DNA from: Pilaira anomala
Taxonomy: Eukaryota; Mucoromycota; Mucoromycetes; Mucorales; Mucoraceae
Assembly: GCA_025716855.1 (NCBI GenBank)
Contig: JAIXMQ010000017.1
Coordinates: 124,001-188,000, forward strand
DNA length: 64,000 bases
Reading direction: 5' to 3'
Positions within the stretch are counted from its first letter, which is position 1; every line of letters begins with the position of its first letter. Made by a program: the position numbers and the translations under genes. Under the pieces are notes generated by a model. It was not told the DNA's origin and ran no database searches. It saw only the letters and a list, made by a program, of their open reading frames with translations. Shown here in pieces: positions 37,261 through 47,645 of the stretch.

Positions 37261-37580
37261 TCCGAGATATATCCACATTTAAAACACTTGAAAAAATCCA
37301 AAGGTCGGGACCTGCTGATTTTCACCTAAAAATTCACTTTTTCCCCTTTTTCCGATGATTTGATTGGCTCATTTTTTTTTTTCGCTGTAATAAAGAAAAA
37401 AAACTTTTTTTTTTTGGGATTGATTGAAAGTTTACAAGGCTTTAGCTCTCATGGCATTTACTCTTCCCTAACAATTGGCTCTGTTAAGTAACAATAAACC
37501 TTCCCGAACAGTTATCACTGATTTCCCCCGACAGGGAGCATTTAACGTGTAAGTATAACTTGTTTATTTATAAAAAAAAT

Positions 37581-38350
37581 TGTTAATCTAATCCTTTGTG
37601 TATTAATATCACCCTTTTTCTTTTCTTGTATTTTCAATTAAACACAATTTGGTTCTTTTATTCAAACTATTTTTGTTACTAGTTTTTATTTTTTTATTCT
37701 GTATTTTTATTCTGTTGAGTATAATCATAAATCATTTGTTTTGTCTTTGAACGGAATTTTCCTCCAATATAGTTAGTTATACCATTAATTCCTAATAAAA
37801 GTGTACAATGAAAACCACATTTTACCATTTTATTTCAGAGTGTTTCTCGAGTTTATTTGTAATATATATATATATATATGTATATATCATTCACTAGATT
37901 TTTATAAATACCATTCACTAGATTTTTATAAATTTCATTTACTAGCTATGTACATTGCTATAATTGTTATTTTTCTTTATCCTTGAGGACATGCCATTTT
38001 GCTTAAGCAAAAATAAAGCAGCCATATCAGTTTAACTAACTATACAATTGCATTAAAACTTTTGGTGGTCAATATGCCAAGGTAATAGTTATAATTCTGA
38101 TATAGTTAAATCTGCCTCTTTCACTTTTAATTTATGGTGAAAAAAAATTTTTTAAAGGAAGAGACCTTTTGATACTACCATTCTATTACGACAGTAAAGC
38201 CCTACGCTACACTACCTGTGTTTACTGGCCTTAATTAGTCCTTTTGATAAAGAAAAACGAGGTATTGTAGACATGATTTTTTTTGTTGTAGCGAAAAGAT
38301 TTTCGAGCCAATCAAATCATCGGAAAAGGAGGAAAAAGTGTATCTTTAGG
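37581..38350 (+). repeat. Left inverted arm of the array
   Basis: Matches the reverse complement of 46497-47262 along its length. It contains an AT dinucleotide stretch near 37861-37888 and a short tandem duplication CATTCACTAGATTTTTATAA at about 37890 and 37912. It starts within about 12 bp of the end of the 2.2-kb element. Confidence 0.8.
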
Positions 38351-39660
38351 CAAAAATAAGCCAGTCCCCCCCTATGGATTTTTTCAAGATTCAGAAATAT
38401 CCATACATCTTTACATTAAAAAGGTTTTAAAGCTTAGCTTTTTAACAATACATGTAGAATTTGACGCTCTTTTTAATGATGCAAAAAGCAAAGTAAAATA
38501 GTAACAAATGTTTATAGGTATTATGAAAAAACGATATACAGTTTTTGTTAGGGCAAGTATATTTTCTACATACAAAATAATAATTATAAATCAATAGAAA
38601 GATGCGCCTTCAAATTCTGCATTGATTGTATATTATATAGTGAAATAGAATAGGTGAAATAAAAGACTTTAATTTGAAAAGAAAGAAATTTGGTCCCAAA
38701 TCTCAATTTTTAGGTCCAAAAACAGGAAAAAAACCAAATCAGGATACAGACATATTTTGTTAGACAATATTATATTCCAAAGATGTAGAATTTAAAAACT
38801 AAAATTTCTATGCATTTAGATTTATTATTTTGTATATAAGAAATATACATGTCCTAATAGAAGCTGTGCTTTCTCGCAATGACTATTAAACTTTATAATT
38901 ATATTACTTTGATTCTTACATCATTCGAAAGAGCGTCAAATTTTATCTTAGACATCAATAAAAAGCTAAACTTTAAAACCATTTAAATACAAAGATATAT
39001 CTGCATTTCTAATTTTTATTTTTTTTAAGCTGTGAAAAAAAATCCATTTTTTAGAAAAATTTGCTAGTCCCCCCCTACGGATTTTTTCAAAAATCAGAAA
39101 GGTAGATATATCTTTACATTAAAATGGTTTTAACGCTTGTTCTTTTAACGGTAAATACAGAATTTTGCACTCTTTCGAATGATGTAAAGATCAAAACAAA
39201 ATAATTACAAATATTAATGGTTATTGTGATAAAACGGTTTACAGTTTTTGTTAGGGCAAGTATATTTTCTGTTTCTAATAATATAAATCAAATCATATAG
39301 AAAGATGCGCCGTCAAATTCTGCACTTTCTGTATATCATGTTGTTTAATGAAATAGTTGATTTAGAGGAACGTTACTTTGACAAGAAGGTATTTTTTGTC
39401 AAAATTTTGATTTCTGGGACCGAAAAACGAGGTGTATGTAGACCATGCTACATGCACTCTCCATTTGTAGTGCATGTAAGGAAAACAGTTTTTGTTAGAG
39501 AAAGTATATTTTTTACATATAAAAAAATATATCTTTACATACAATCATCTGCCCATATAAATTTAGAATTTTCTGTATATAGCATTGTATAATAGAATAG
39601 CTAATATTGAATGACTTTACTTTGACAAGAAAGGTTTTCTGGGCTTAAATTTGGGGTGTG
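38310..39660 (+). repeat. Array unit B1
   Basis: First of three direct copies. Landmarks in order: GAGCCAATCAAATCATCGGA, GGATTTTTTCAAGATTCAGA, GACGCTCTTTTTAATGATGC, GTTAGGGCAAGTATATTTTC, AGATGCGCCTTCAAATTCTG, an inverted GTCCTAATAGAAGC at about 38853, a second GGATTTTTTCAAAAATCAG, a second GTTAGGGCAAG at about 39250 and the 95-codon frame at 39305. Almost identical to B3 in its second half. Confidence 0.8.
39305..39592 (+). other. Repeat-borne open frame, copy 2 (probably non-coding)
   Basis: Begins MRRQILHFLYIMLFNEIVDL. Contains the DNA hairpin ACATGCACT-10 nt-AGTGCATGT. See the copy at 35871 for why it is probably not a protein gene. Confidence 0.45.
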
Positions 39661-39705
39661 TTTAGTCTATTATTGGGGTGTTTATAGGGCATGAACTTTT
39701 ACCAT

Positions 39706-39738
<33 letters not shown>

Positions 39739-40254
39739 TGAGAATGACCATACTTGAGATCTTCGTTTTTTTTACCCTTTTTAGATAGACCGTAAATAAA
39801 AACCTGGTCTTTTTTTACTACAGAAAAAAAAAAGAAAAGAGTCTAGTAAAGCTGTAAACATCTAACGAATATAAATCCAAAATGTATTCATGTATGTATG
39901 TATCTTTTTCATATTGATACGCATTAATGCATATGGTTGTGAGGAAAAAAAATGATATAGTATTTTTTTTTCACATCTTGCTTATGTCATTTTTTCAGAG
40001 ATCTTATGTCATTTTTACAGAGATTACTTATGGCTTTTTGTTTATATTAATCAAATTGCTTTAGAGAAAAAAAAATCATGAGAATCGTATATTTAAAGCG
40101 AAAAAAAAAAGCACTTTTTCTCCTTTCTTTCAGTTTTTTTTTTTCTAAAGCTCTCGCTTCAATAACAAAGGCAAGTAATCACTATTCTTATATTGAAAAA
40201 AAATAGTAGCATTTTACTCACTAAAAAAAGCTTCATAGAACGGTGTATTTTGAT

Positions 40255-40470
40255 TGCCCCCCGCGGGATAGGCGCAGTCTAGAAATGCTGTACCACAGGC
40301 TGCGTATTGACTATAACCCCGAGTAATCCTGTTGGTAGTAGGTGTGTGATGCCTCCTTTGGCTAGAAGAAAAGCTAATCCGCGTTTCGGTTATACGCAGC
40401 TGGGGAGCTTAATAACGCGGAGGTCAAGGATACCGCATATGATCACGCTATCGCAGGCACGGGCTCTTTG
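40255..40470. ncRNA. GC-rich island 1, candidate structured RNA or SINE-like repeat
   Basis: About 215 bp with much higher GC than all surroundings. Internal pairings visible: CTGCGTA (40300-40306) with TACGCAG (40393-40399), extended by TATAACC (40312-40318) with GGTTATA (40388-40394); GCGCAG with CTGCG closing a smaller stem; GCGG with CCGC around 40418-40437. A T9 run follows at about 40471. Both strands also have open frames, so a protein-derived origin is not excluded. No RNA family recognised. Confidence 0.35.
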
Positions 40471-40560
40471 TTTTTTTTTCTCTTTTCGCTCTCCTTTTCT
40501 TGGTTTCTTTTTTCGAGTAGTGGGCCAAAAAACTAAAGAAAAGGTAGAAGAGGACAGATA

Positions 40561-40630
40561 GATACTTACCTTCGCGTGGTTGTCCTTGTTAATCTCTTGA
40601 AAAAGGGAGAACTGAACAGTATCTTTTTTT
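40561..40630. other. Hairpin followed by T run; U1-like or splice-donor-like motif
   Basis: GATACT at 40561-40566 pairs with AGTATC at 40618-40623, followed directly by TTTTTTT. The 5' arm reads ATACTTACCT, identical to the 5' end of U1 snRNA; the opposite strand reads GGTAAGTATC, an ideal splice donor. The rest does not look like U1. Confidence 0.35.
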
Positions 40631-41719
40631 CTTTTAGTTATAAACTTTTTTAAATAAATAAAATACTTTTTTTAAAACCCAAGAGTGTATCTATTTTTGT
40701 GATAAAATACATAATTATAGAAGTATATTCATTTGTAGTATGACCCATGAGATAAAATAAAAAATAACAACCCTTCATCACTATGTACATACGACTACTT
40801 TCTGAAAAAGTTGTTGCATGTTCAATGTATATTCGATATATGAATTAAACACGTATATGGGGAAAGCTTAAAAAGTTTTTTTATTTATTTGAGAACGTAT
40901 TTTGAAAAATATGTTTTTTCTTTTTGTACAGACATAGACATCATACTTTAGAAAAGATGAATCATATGAAAAAGCTCAGTTTCTAAAAAAAGTGTTGAAG
41001 GTCTATAAAGTGTATTTTTTTTTTATTCATAGCATAATATGCGTCTGTTGTGTTTATCAAGAGGATAAATGAGACGAACATTACAACAAGAATACCAACA
41101 TTACCAATACGTGCCAAATCATTCTTTGTGTTTTGATGAAGAACATCATACTTGCTAAATAAAATTATCTGCTACAGCTGACTTTTTATCACCACCATTA
41201 CCTTGAAGGATCAAGATATCATCAGAAACAACCATATGGTGTAAAGAAGAAAAAAAAAGGCGAGCAGTAATTGTTTGATTAAAGATTACCAGTTTTTTTT
41301 TCTACTTGGTTACCCGATAATACTATGCGTTATAAAGAAACGTATGTATATGTAGACTTGATGCATTACAAACCCTGTGGACGCCCCGTTTTTTTACCCC
41401 TAAAATGAAAAGAAAAATCGAGATATGGACGAAAATTTCTTTCTTGTCAAATTAATGTCATCTTAAATCAATCATTTTAAAATACAATATGATATACAAT
41501 AGATGCAGAATTTGAAGACTCATTTTGTTATATATTTGGATTTATAAGTTTAAATATGAAAAATATACTTGCCCTAACAAAAACCGTAATTTGACTTTCT
41601 CACAATTATCATTAATCTTTATAATTACTCTACTTTGATTTTTACACCATTCAAAACAGCGTCAAATTCTGTATTAGAAACTATTCAATAGCTTTGCTCT
41701 AAAAGTTTTATAATCCCAA

Positions 41720-42072
41720 GATTCACTAGTTATGTACATTGCTATAATTGTTAATTTTCTTTATCCTTTAGGACATGCCATTTTGATTAGTTAAGCAAAA
41801 ATAAAGCAGATATATCAGTGTAACTAACTATACAATATTGCATTAAAACTTTTGGTGGTCATTGCCAAAATAATATAATTCTTGATAGCTAAATCTGCCT
41901 CTTTCACTTTTAATTTACGGTAAAAAAAATTAAAAAAAGAGACCTTCTGATGCTACCATTCTATTACGAGAGTAAAGCCCTAAGCTACACTATGTGTGTT
42001 AACTGACCTTAATTAGTCTTTTTGATAAAGAAAAACGAGGCATTGTAGACAAGGTTTTTTTCTTTTCGCGAA
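41720..42072 (+). repeat. Partial internal copy of the inverted arm
   Basis: Repeats about 37935-38320 in direct orientation (TATGTACATTGCTATAATTG, GGACATGCCATTTTG, ATTGCATTAAAACTTTTGGT, GTAAAGCCCTA, CTTAATTAGTC). It shows that arm plus unit B form one composite module, present as arm-B1, arm-B2 and, truncated, before B3. Confidence 0.8.
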
Positions 42073-43437
42073 AAAAAATTGAGCCAATCAAATCATCGGA
42101 ATAAGTGAAAAAAACTACATTTTTAGCCAAAAATCAACGATCCCCGACCTTTGGATTTTTTCAAAAATCAGAAATGTATACGTATCTTTACATTGAAATG
42201 CTATTGAAGCTTAAATTTTTAAATATATATGTAGAATTTTACGCTCTTTTTAATGATGTAAAAATCAAAGTAACATAGTAATAAATAATAATAGGTATTA
42301 TGAAAAAACGATATACAGTTTTTGTTAGGACAAGTATATTTTCTACATAAAAAATAATAATTATAAATCAATAGAAAGATGCGCCTTCAAATTCTGCATT
42401 GATTGTATATTATATTGTATAGTAGAATAGGTAAAATAAAAGGCTTTAATTTGAAAAGAAAGAAATTTGGACCCAAATCTCAATTTTTAGGTCCAAAAAC
42501 AGGAAAAAAACCAAATCAGGATACAGACATATTTTGTTAGGCAATGTTATATTCCAAAGATGTAGAATTTAAAAACTAAAATTTCTATGCATTTAGATTT
42601 ATTATTTTGTATATAAGAAATATACATGTCCTAATAGAAGCTGTGCTTTCTCGCAATGACTATTAAACTTTATAATTATATTACTTTGATTCTTACATCA
42701 TTCGAAAGAGCGTCAAATTTTATCTTAGACATCAATAAAAAGCTAAACTTTAAAACCATTTAAATACAAAGATATATCTGCATTTCTAATTTTTATTTTT
42801 TTTAAGCTGTGAAAAAAAATCCATTTTTTAGAAAAATTTGCTAGTCCCCCCCTATGGATTTTTTCAAAATTCAGAAATATCCATACATCTTTAGATTAAA
42901 AAGGTTTTGAAGATTGGCCTTTTAACGACATATTTAAAATTTTGCGCTCTTTCCAATGATGTAAAAATCAAAGCTAAGTAATAATAATAATTTATGTTTA
43001 TTGTCAGAAAACGAAATAAAGTTTTTATTAGGGCAAGTATATTTTCTGTTTCTAATAATATAAATCAAATCATATAGAAAAATGCGCCTTCAAATTCTTC
43101 ACTTTCTGTATATCATATTGTTTAATGAAATAGTTGATTTAGAGGAACGTTACTTTGACAAGAAGGTATTTTTTGTCAAAATTTTGATTTCTGGGACCGA
43201 AAAACGAGGTGTATGTAGACCATGCTACATGCACTCTCCATTTGTAGTGCATGTAAGGAAAACAGTTTTTGTTAGAAAAAGTATATTTTTTACATATAAA
43301 AAAATATATCTTTACATACAATCATCTGCCCATATAAATTTAAAATTTTCTGGATATAGTATTGTATAATAAAATAGTTAATATTGAAGGACTTTACTTT
43401 GACATGAAAGATTTCCAGGGCTTACATATGTGGTGTA
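42073..43437 (+). repeat. Array unit B2
   Basis: Second direct copy. From about 42270 to 42850 it is almost identical to B1 and B3. After the shared GCTAGTCCCCCCCTA block at about 42840 it follows a different version (CAGAAATATCCATACATCTT) before returning to the common 95-codon-frame segment. This suggests gene conversion or unequal exchange among copies. Confidence 0.8.
43082..43369 (+). other. Repeat-borne open frame, copy 3 (probably non-coding)
   Basis: Begins MRLQILHFLYIILFNEIVDL and is otherwise close to the copies at 39305 and 46113. Confidence 0.45.
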
Positions 43438-44940
43438 TCTAGATGGTAAAGTAGTGTGTGTAGTTTATATAATGCGCTCAATTGGCTTTATGGCTTCATG
43501 CTTACAAGTATTCTGGAAAACATTGGACGTTTCAAACACCTCATTTACCTTTATTGACGCATGATTGGTTTCAACAGGGTCATCATATCATACCCGCTTC
43601 TTTTTAGATTATAAAATTTGGTTATTTTTGAAGTGTATATGTATACTTCGAAATATGTGATATTTTAGACAATAAATATCTGACCGTTTTTTTCATGTTT
43701 TAAAAATAACATTTTTTACTTGACTTATAAAAATAAAAGTTTCACGAAAAATTATATGTATCCAAATTTCAGATTTAAAGTATACTCCTTTAGTACCTAA
43801 AGATACATACATAATTTAAGAATAAAGGTTTTTATAGGAAATACTTTGATGTATAAGTTCTATTAACTAGATGATAAAGACACATTATCTTTTCATTGTG
43901 TCGAAAAAAAAAATGACTTATTTAGGAAGTGACTTATGTATATACGGAGAAAAAAATTATTTATGTAGTGCTGATGAGTTTATCTGTTTATTATGAATGT
44001 GGACTTAAATAATGACATAAACGTGAAGTATACTTTTTTCGACATGAGAAAAAAAAAAGAAATTATCAAAAAAGGGAAAAAGATATATTTTTAATTTTCA
44101 ATTTTATTTATTTATTTTTAAAAAAAAAAAGTAAAGTGTAGTGTTTGGCCTTTCCAATGAAGGAAAGTTTCCAGGGCTTACCACGGGGAGGTACACTACT
44201 TAAGCCCCAACCCAGGGAATGCCACCCCAAGCCAAACGCCAGCTGCAATGTCCACCGGAATGAAACACCACAGCCCGTCTGTCACGTCCCTCTTTTTTTT
44301 TTTTTACCCTCTTTTACCCGCTTACCTTTTTTCATTTTTTTTGGAGGAAGAAAAAAGAGAGAAAAAAAGATACCTTTATATAGTTTTTTTTTTTGCATAA
44401 GAGTCATGAAAAAGTCACGGACTGTTTACGAATGAGTATCGTAATCTTCCCAAGACCCGTCACTATTTATTGCAAAATGCATCATTATTCGTTCAAAAGT
44501 GGTTCATATTTTTCAAAAGAGCTATTTATTTTTAGGAAAATAAACTTGCTTAATAAAAAAGATTGTTAGTTTAGTTGTTTACCTATCCAAGTGGAGGCTG
44601 AAGTAATTAATGAAGAGTTTCATGCTAGATATGTATACATCGAAAGTAAAGTAAAGCTAACGTTTTTAGTCTACTTCCTTAAAATAAAAAAAAAGGCACA
44701 TTAAATACCATCAACTTTGATTTCCTAATACAGGAAGCTTTTCCATCATCCACCCCTTTTTTTTTTTCCTATATCATCTAGTTTATTTTTAAAAAAAAAG
44801 TAACGCTTTTGAAACTACAATTACATTACAATATCAAGGCTACTGTAACACCTTACCTGTTTACTGACCTTCATTAGTCTCTTGATAAAGAGAAATGAAA
44901 TACTATAGACAAGATTTTTTCTTGTAGTGAAAAAAAAAAT
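43438..44940. other. Spacer 2 between array units
   Basis: Unique AT-rich DNA with the second GC-rich island (44125-44290) and T tracts. A fragment of the arm sequence (TTACTGACCTTCATTAGTCT, AGAGAAATGAAATACTATAG) appears at about 44855-44930 just before unit B3. No credible gene. Confidence 0.6.
44125..44304 (+). ncRNA. GC-rich island 2, candidate structured RNA or SINE-like repeat
   Basis: A GC-rich stretch of about 165 bp ending in a T12 run (about 44291-44304), a typical Pol III stop. Plus-strand pairings: GTTTGGC (about 44140) with GCCAAAC (about 44231) as a closing stem; CTTTCC-AATGAA-GGAAAG hairpin; GGGCTT with AAGCCC enclosing a 22-nt loop. The plus strand also has an open frame from 44145. 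I do not recognise a known RNA; a SINE-type dispersed repeat is the main alternative. Confidence 0.4.
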
Positions 44941-45175
44941 TGAGCCAATCAAATCATCGGAAAAGGAGGAAAAAGTGTATTTTTAGGCAAAAATTAGCAG
45001 GTCCCCCCCTATGGATTTTTTCAAGATTCAGAAATATCCATACATCTTTACATTAAAAAGGTCTTAAAGCTTAGCTTTTTACCAATACATGTAGAATTTG
45101 ACGCTCTTTTTAATGATGCAAAAAGCAAAGTAGAATAGTAACAAATGTTTATAGGTATTATGAAAAAACAATACC

Positions 45176-45344
45176 GTACCCGCTCTATTTAAGGCTGAAA
45201 AAAATTTCAGACTTTTGTGGCCTTAAATCGTATCATAGCCTTATTTCTGACTTGAGGAAGTTAAATATGGCCAAATTTTGCAGAGAATTGCGGCCTTAAA
45301 TCGGAAACGGCCTTAAATCGAACGGCCTTAAATAGAGCGGGTAC
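45176..45344. mobile_element. 169-bp MITE-like element with 20-bp perfect TIRs
   Basis: Begins GTACCCGCTCTATTTAAGGC and ends with its exact reverse complement GCCTTAAATAGAGCGGGTAC. Inside are repeated GGCCTTAAATCG subterminal motifs. It interrupts array unit B3 between a GAAAAAACAATAC left side and ATACAGTTTTTGTTAGG; the uninterrupted copies read AAAAAACGATATACAG, so the empty site is visible. ATAC flanks both sides and may be a target duplication, but a 2-bp TA duplication is also possible. Confidence 0.88.
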
Positions 45345-46112
45345 ATACAGTTTTTGTTAGGGCAAGTATATTTCTACATACAAAATAATAATTATAAATC
45401 AATAGAAAGATGCGCCTTCAAATTCTGCATTGATTGTATATTATATAGTGAAATAGAATAGGTGAAATAAAAGACTTTAATTTGAAAAGAAAGAAATTTG
45501 GACCCAAATCTCGATTTTTAGGTCCAAAAACAGGAAAAAAACCAAATCAGGATACAGACGTATTTTGTTAGACAATGTTATATTCCAAAGATGTAGAATT
45601 TAAAAACTAAGATTTCTATGCATTTAGATTTATTATTTTGTATATAAGAAATATACATGTCCTAATAGAAGCTGTGCTTTCTCGCAATGACTATTAAACT
45701 TTATAATTATATTACTTTGATTCTTACATCATTCGAAAGAGCGTCAAATTTTATCTTAGACATCAATAAAAAGCTAAACTTTAAAACCATTTAAATACAA
45801 AGATATATCTGCATTTCTAATTTTTATTTTTTTTAAGCTGTGAAAAAAAATCCATTTTTTAGAAAAATTTGCTAGTCCCCCCCTACGGATTTTTTCAAAA
45901 ATCAGAAAGGTAGATATATCTTTACATTAAAATGGTTTTAACGCTTGTTCTTTTAACGGTAAATACAGAATTTTGCACTCTTTCGAATGATGTAAAGATC
46001 AAAACAAAATAATTACAAATATTAATGGTTATTGTGATAAAACGGTTTACAGTTTTTGTTAGGGCAAGTATATTTTCTGTTTCTAATAATATAAATCAAA
46101 TCATATAGAAAG

Positions 46113-46400
46113 ATGCGCCGTCAAATTCTGCACTTTCTGTATATCATGTTGTTTAATGAAATAGTTGATTTAGAGGAACGTTACTTTGACAAGAAGGTAT
46201 TTTTTGTCAAAATTTTGATTTCTGGGACCGAAAAACGAGGTGTATGTAGACCATGCTACATGCACTCTCCATTTGTAGTGCATGTAAGGAAAACAGTTTT
46301 TGTTAGAGAAAGTATATTTTTTACATATAAAAAACTATATCTTTATATACAATCATTTGCCCATATAAATTTAAAATTTTTTGGATATAGTATTGTATAA
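46113..46400 (+). other. Repeat-borne open frame, copy 4 (probably non-coding)
   Basis: Begins MRRQILHFLYIMLFNEIVDL; nearly identical to the copy at 39305. Confidence 0.45.
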
Positions 46401-46496
46401 TAGAATAGTTAATATTGAAGGACTTTACTTTGACAAGAAAGGTTTTCTGGGCTTAAATATGTGGTGTGTGTAGTTTATATGAGGTGCGCTTATTAG

Positions 46497-47262
46497 CTTT
46501 GGCTAAAAATATATTTTTTCCCCCTTTTCCGATGATTTGATTGGCTCAAGTTTTTTTCGCTACAACAAAAAAATCATGTCTACAGTGCCTCGTTTTTCTC
46601 TATCAAAAAGACTAATTAGGGTCAGTAAACACACATAATGTAACGTAAAGCTTTACTGTCGTAATAGAATGGCAGTATCAAAAGGTCTCTTTCTTTAAAA
46701 AAAATTTTTCACCATAAATTAAAAGTGAAAGAGGCAGATTTAACGATATCAAGAATTATATTACCTTGGCATATATTGACCGCCAAAAGTTTTAATGCAA
46801 TTGTATAGTTAGTTAAACTGATATAGCTGCTTAAGCAAAATGGCATGTTCTCAAGGATAAAGAAAATTAACAATTATAGCAATGTACATAACTAGTGAAT
46901 GGTATTTATAAAAATCTAGTGAATGATATTTAAAGATTTATATGTATATGTATATATGTATATATGTATGTATATATTACAAATAAACTGGAGAAACACT
47001 CTGAAATAAAACAGCAAAATGTGGTTCATTGTACACTTTTATTAGGAATTAATGATAACTAACGATATTGGAGGAAAATTCCGTTCAAAGACAAAACAAA
47101 TGATTTATGATTATGTATACAGAATAAAAATACAGAATAAAAAAATGAAAAACTAGTAACAAAAATAGTTTGAATAAAAGAACCAACTTGCATTTAATTG
47201 AAAATAAAAGAAAAGAAAAAGAGTGATATTAATACACAAAGGATTGTAGATTAATAAATATC
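46497..47262 (-). repeat. Right inverted arm of the array
   Basis: Reverse complement of the left arm 37581-38350, including CCGATGATTTGATTGGCTC, GTAATAGAATGGCAGTATCA, AATGGCATGTTCTCAAGGAT and CAAAGGATTGTAGATTAATA. The AT dinucleotide stretch is replaced by a TATATGTATA-type tract, showing microsatellite divergence between arms. Confidence 0.82.
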
Positions 47263-47645
47263 CCTTTTTTTTTTTGGAGTTACGCTTAATTTTATACAGT
47301 CTCTTAATTTCTATTGTGTAAGCGATAAGAAGTTTATTTTTGGTTAATGCAAATAAACCTCTTTAATAACCGAAAAAAAAAAAGCTAGTTTTACCCAGTT
47401 TTTTTTTTAACTTCATTGCCACTATTAAAACACGTTTTATTAAAGTCTGAAGTATCATTTTGGAGTCTACCTCTTTCCTTGTCTTTTTCGAAAGAAAGGA
47501 GTGTTATTCATATTACAAGATGAAAACGATTTATGGAGAATTTGTGACATTTTTTATTTTATTTTTTCAATATCCGGTTAATTTCTCAGTTTTTGATTCT
47601 AAAAAAAATAAACTTGGCTTTCTTTGACTGAACTAAAAACTAAAC

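Larger units (their letters stand above)
35343..37569. mobile_element. 2.2-kb element with long terminal inverted repeats (foldback-like)
   Basis: The two ends are inverted copies. The left end begins AATAAACAAGTTA and continues through AAATGCTCCCTGTCGGGGG, GAGCCAATTGTTAGGGAAGA and GAGCTAAAGCCTTGTAAACT. The right end read on the other strand gives the same blocks (37569 down to about 37300). Similarity then continues inward at lower level through GAGCCAATCAAATCAT, GGTCCCGACCTTTGGATTTT and GTTAGGGCAAGTATATTTT-type motifs. The interior holds two further palindromes (36115-36383 and 36530-37260). No transposase is encoded. The structure fits a foldback or non-autonomous TIR element. No clear target duplication was identified because the flanks are low complexity. 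Confidence 0.75.
39661..42072. other. Spacer 1 between array units
   Basis: Contains a T run of about 30 (39709-39737), AT-rich DNA, the first GC-rich island (40255-40470), a hairpin with T run at 40561-40630, further AT-rich unique sequence to about 41340, a diverged inverted copy related to 36890-37260 (about 41345-41700) and a partial arm copy (41720-42072). No credible protein gene. Confidence 0.6.
44941..46470 (+). repeat. Array unit B3 (with nested insertion)
   Basis: Third direct copy, longer than B1 by the 169-bp insertion at 45176-45344. Apart from that it tracks B1 almost base for base over long stretches, including the TACGGATTTTTTCAAAAATC block and the second GTTAGGGCAAG at about 46060. 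It is followed directly by the right inverted arm. Confidence 0.82.
37581..47262. mobile_element. 9.7-kb inverted-repeat-flanked repeat array
   Basis: The block begins at about 37581 with sequence such as ATCCTTTGTGTATTAATATC and continues through CAAATCATTTGTTTTGTC-like, TTAACTAACTATACAAT and GAGCCAATCAAATCATCGGA to about 38350. The reverse complement of all these blocks in the same order makes up 46497-47262, so the array is bounded by inverted arms of about 765 bp. Between the arms lie three direct copies of a 1.35-1.5 kb unit, a partial third arm copy (41720-42072), AT-rich spacers with two GC-rich islands, and one small nested insertion. I find no transposase, reverse transcriptase or other credible gene. 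Whether this is a transposon nest, heterochromatin or a centromere-like structure is open. Confidence 0.7.

Noticed and set aside
37861..37890. AT dinucleotide tract as a possible replication origin
   Set aside because: Such tracts are common in this genome and nothing else supports an origin.
40562..40700. U1 snRNA gene starting ATACTTACCT
   Set aside because: After the first ten bases the sequence becomes AT-rich and lacks U1 stem-loops I and II; only the hairpin and motif are reported.
44145..44435. 96-codon plus-strand frame over GC island 2
   Set aside because: Both strands are open over the GC-rich part and the frame runs on into homopolymer; structure or a dispersed repeat explains it better than a protein.
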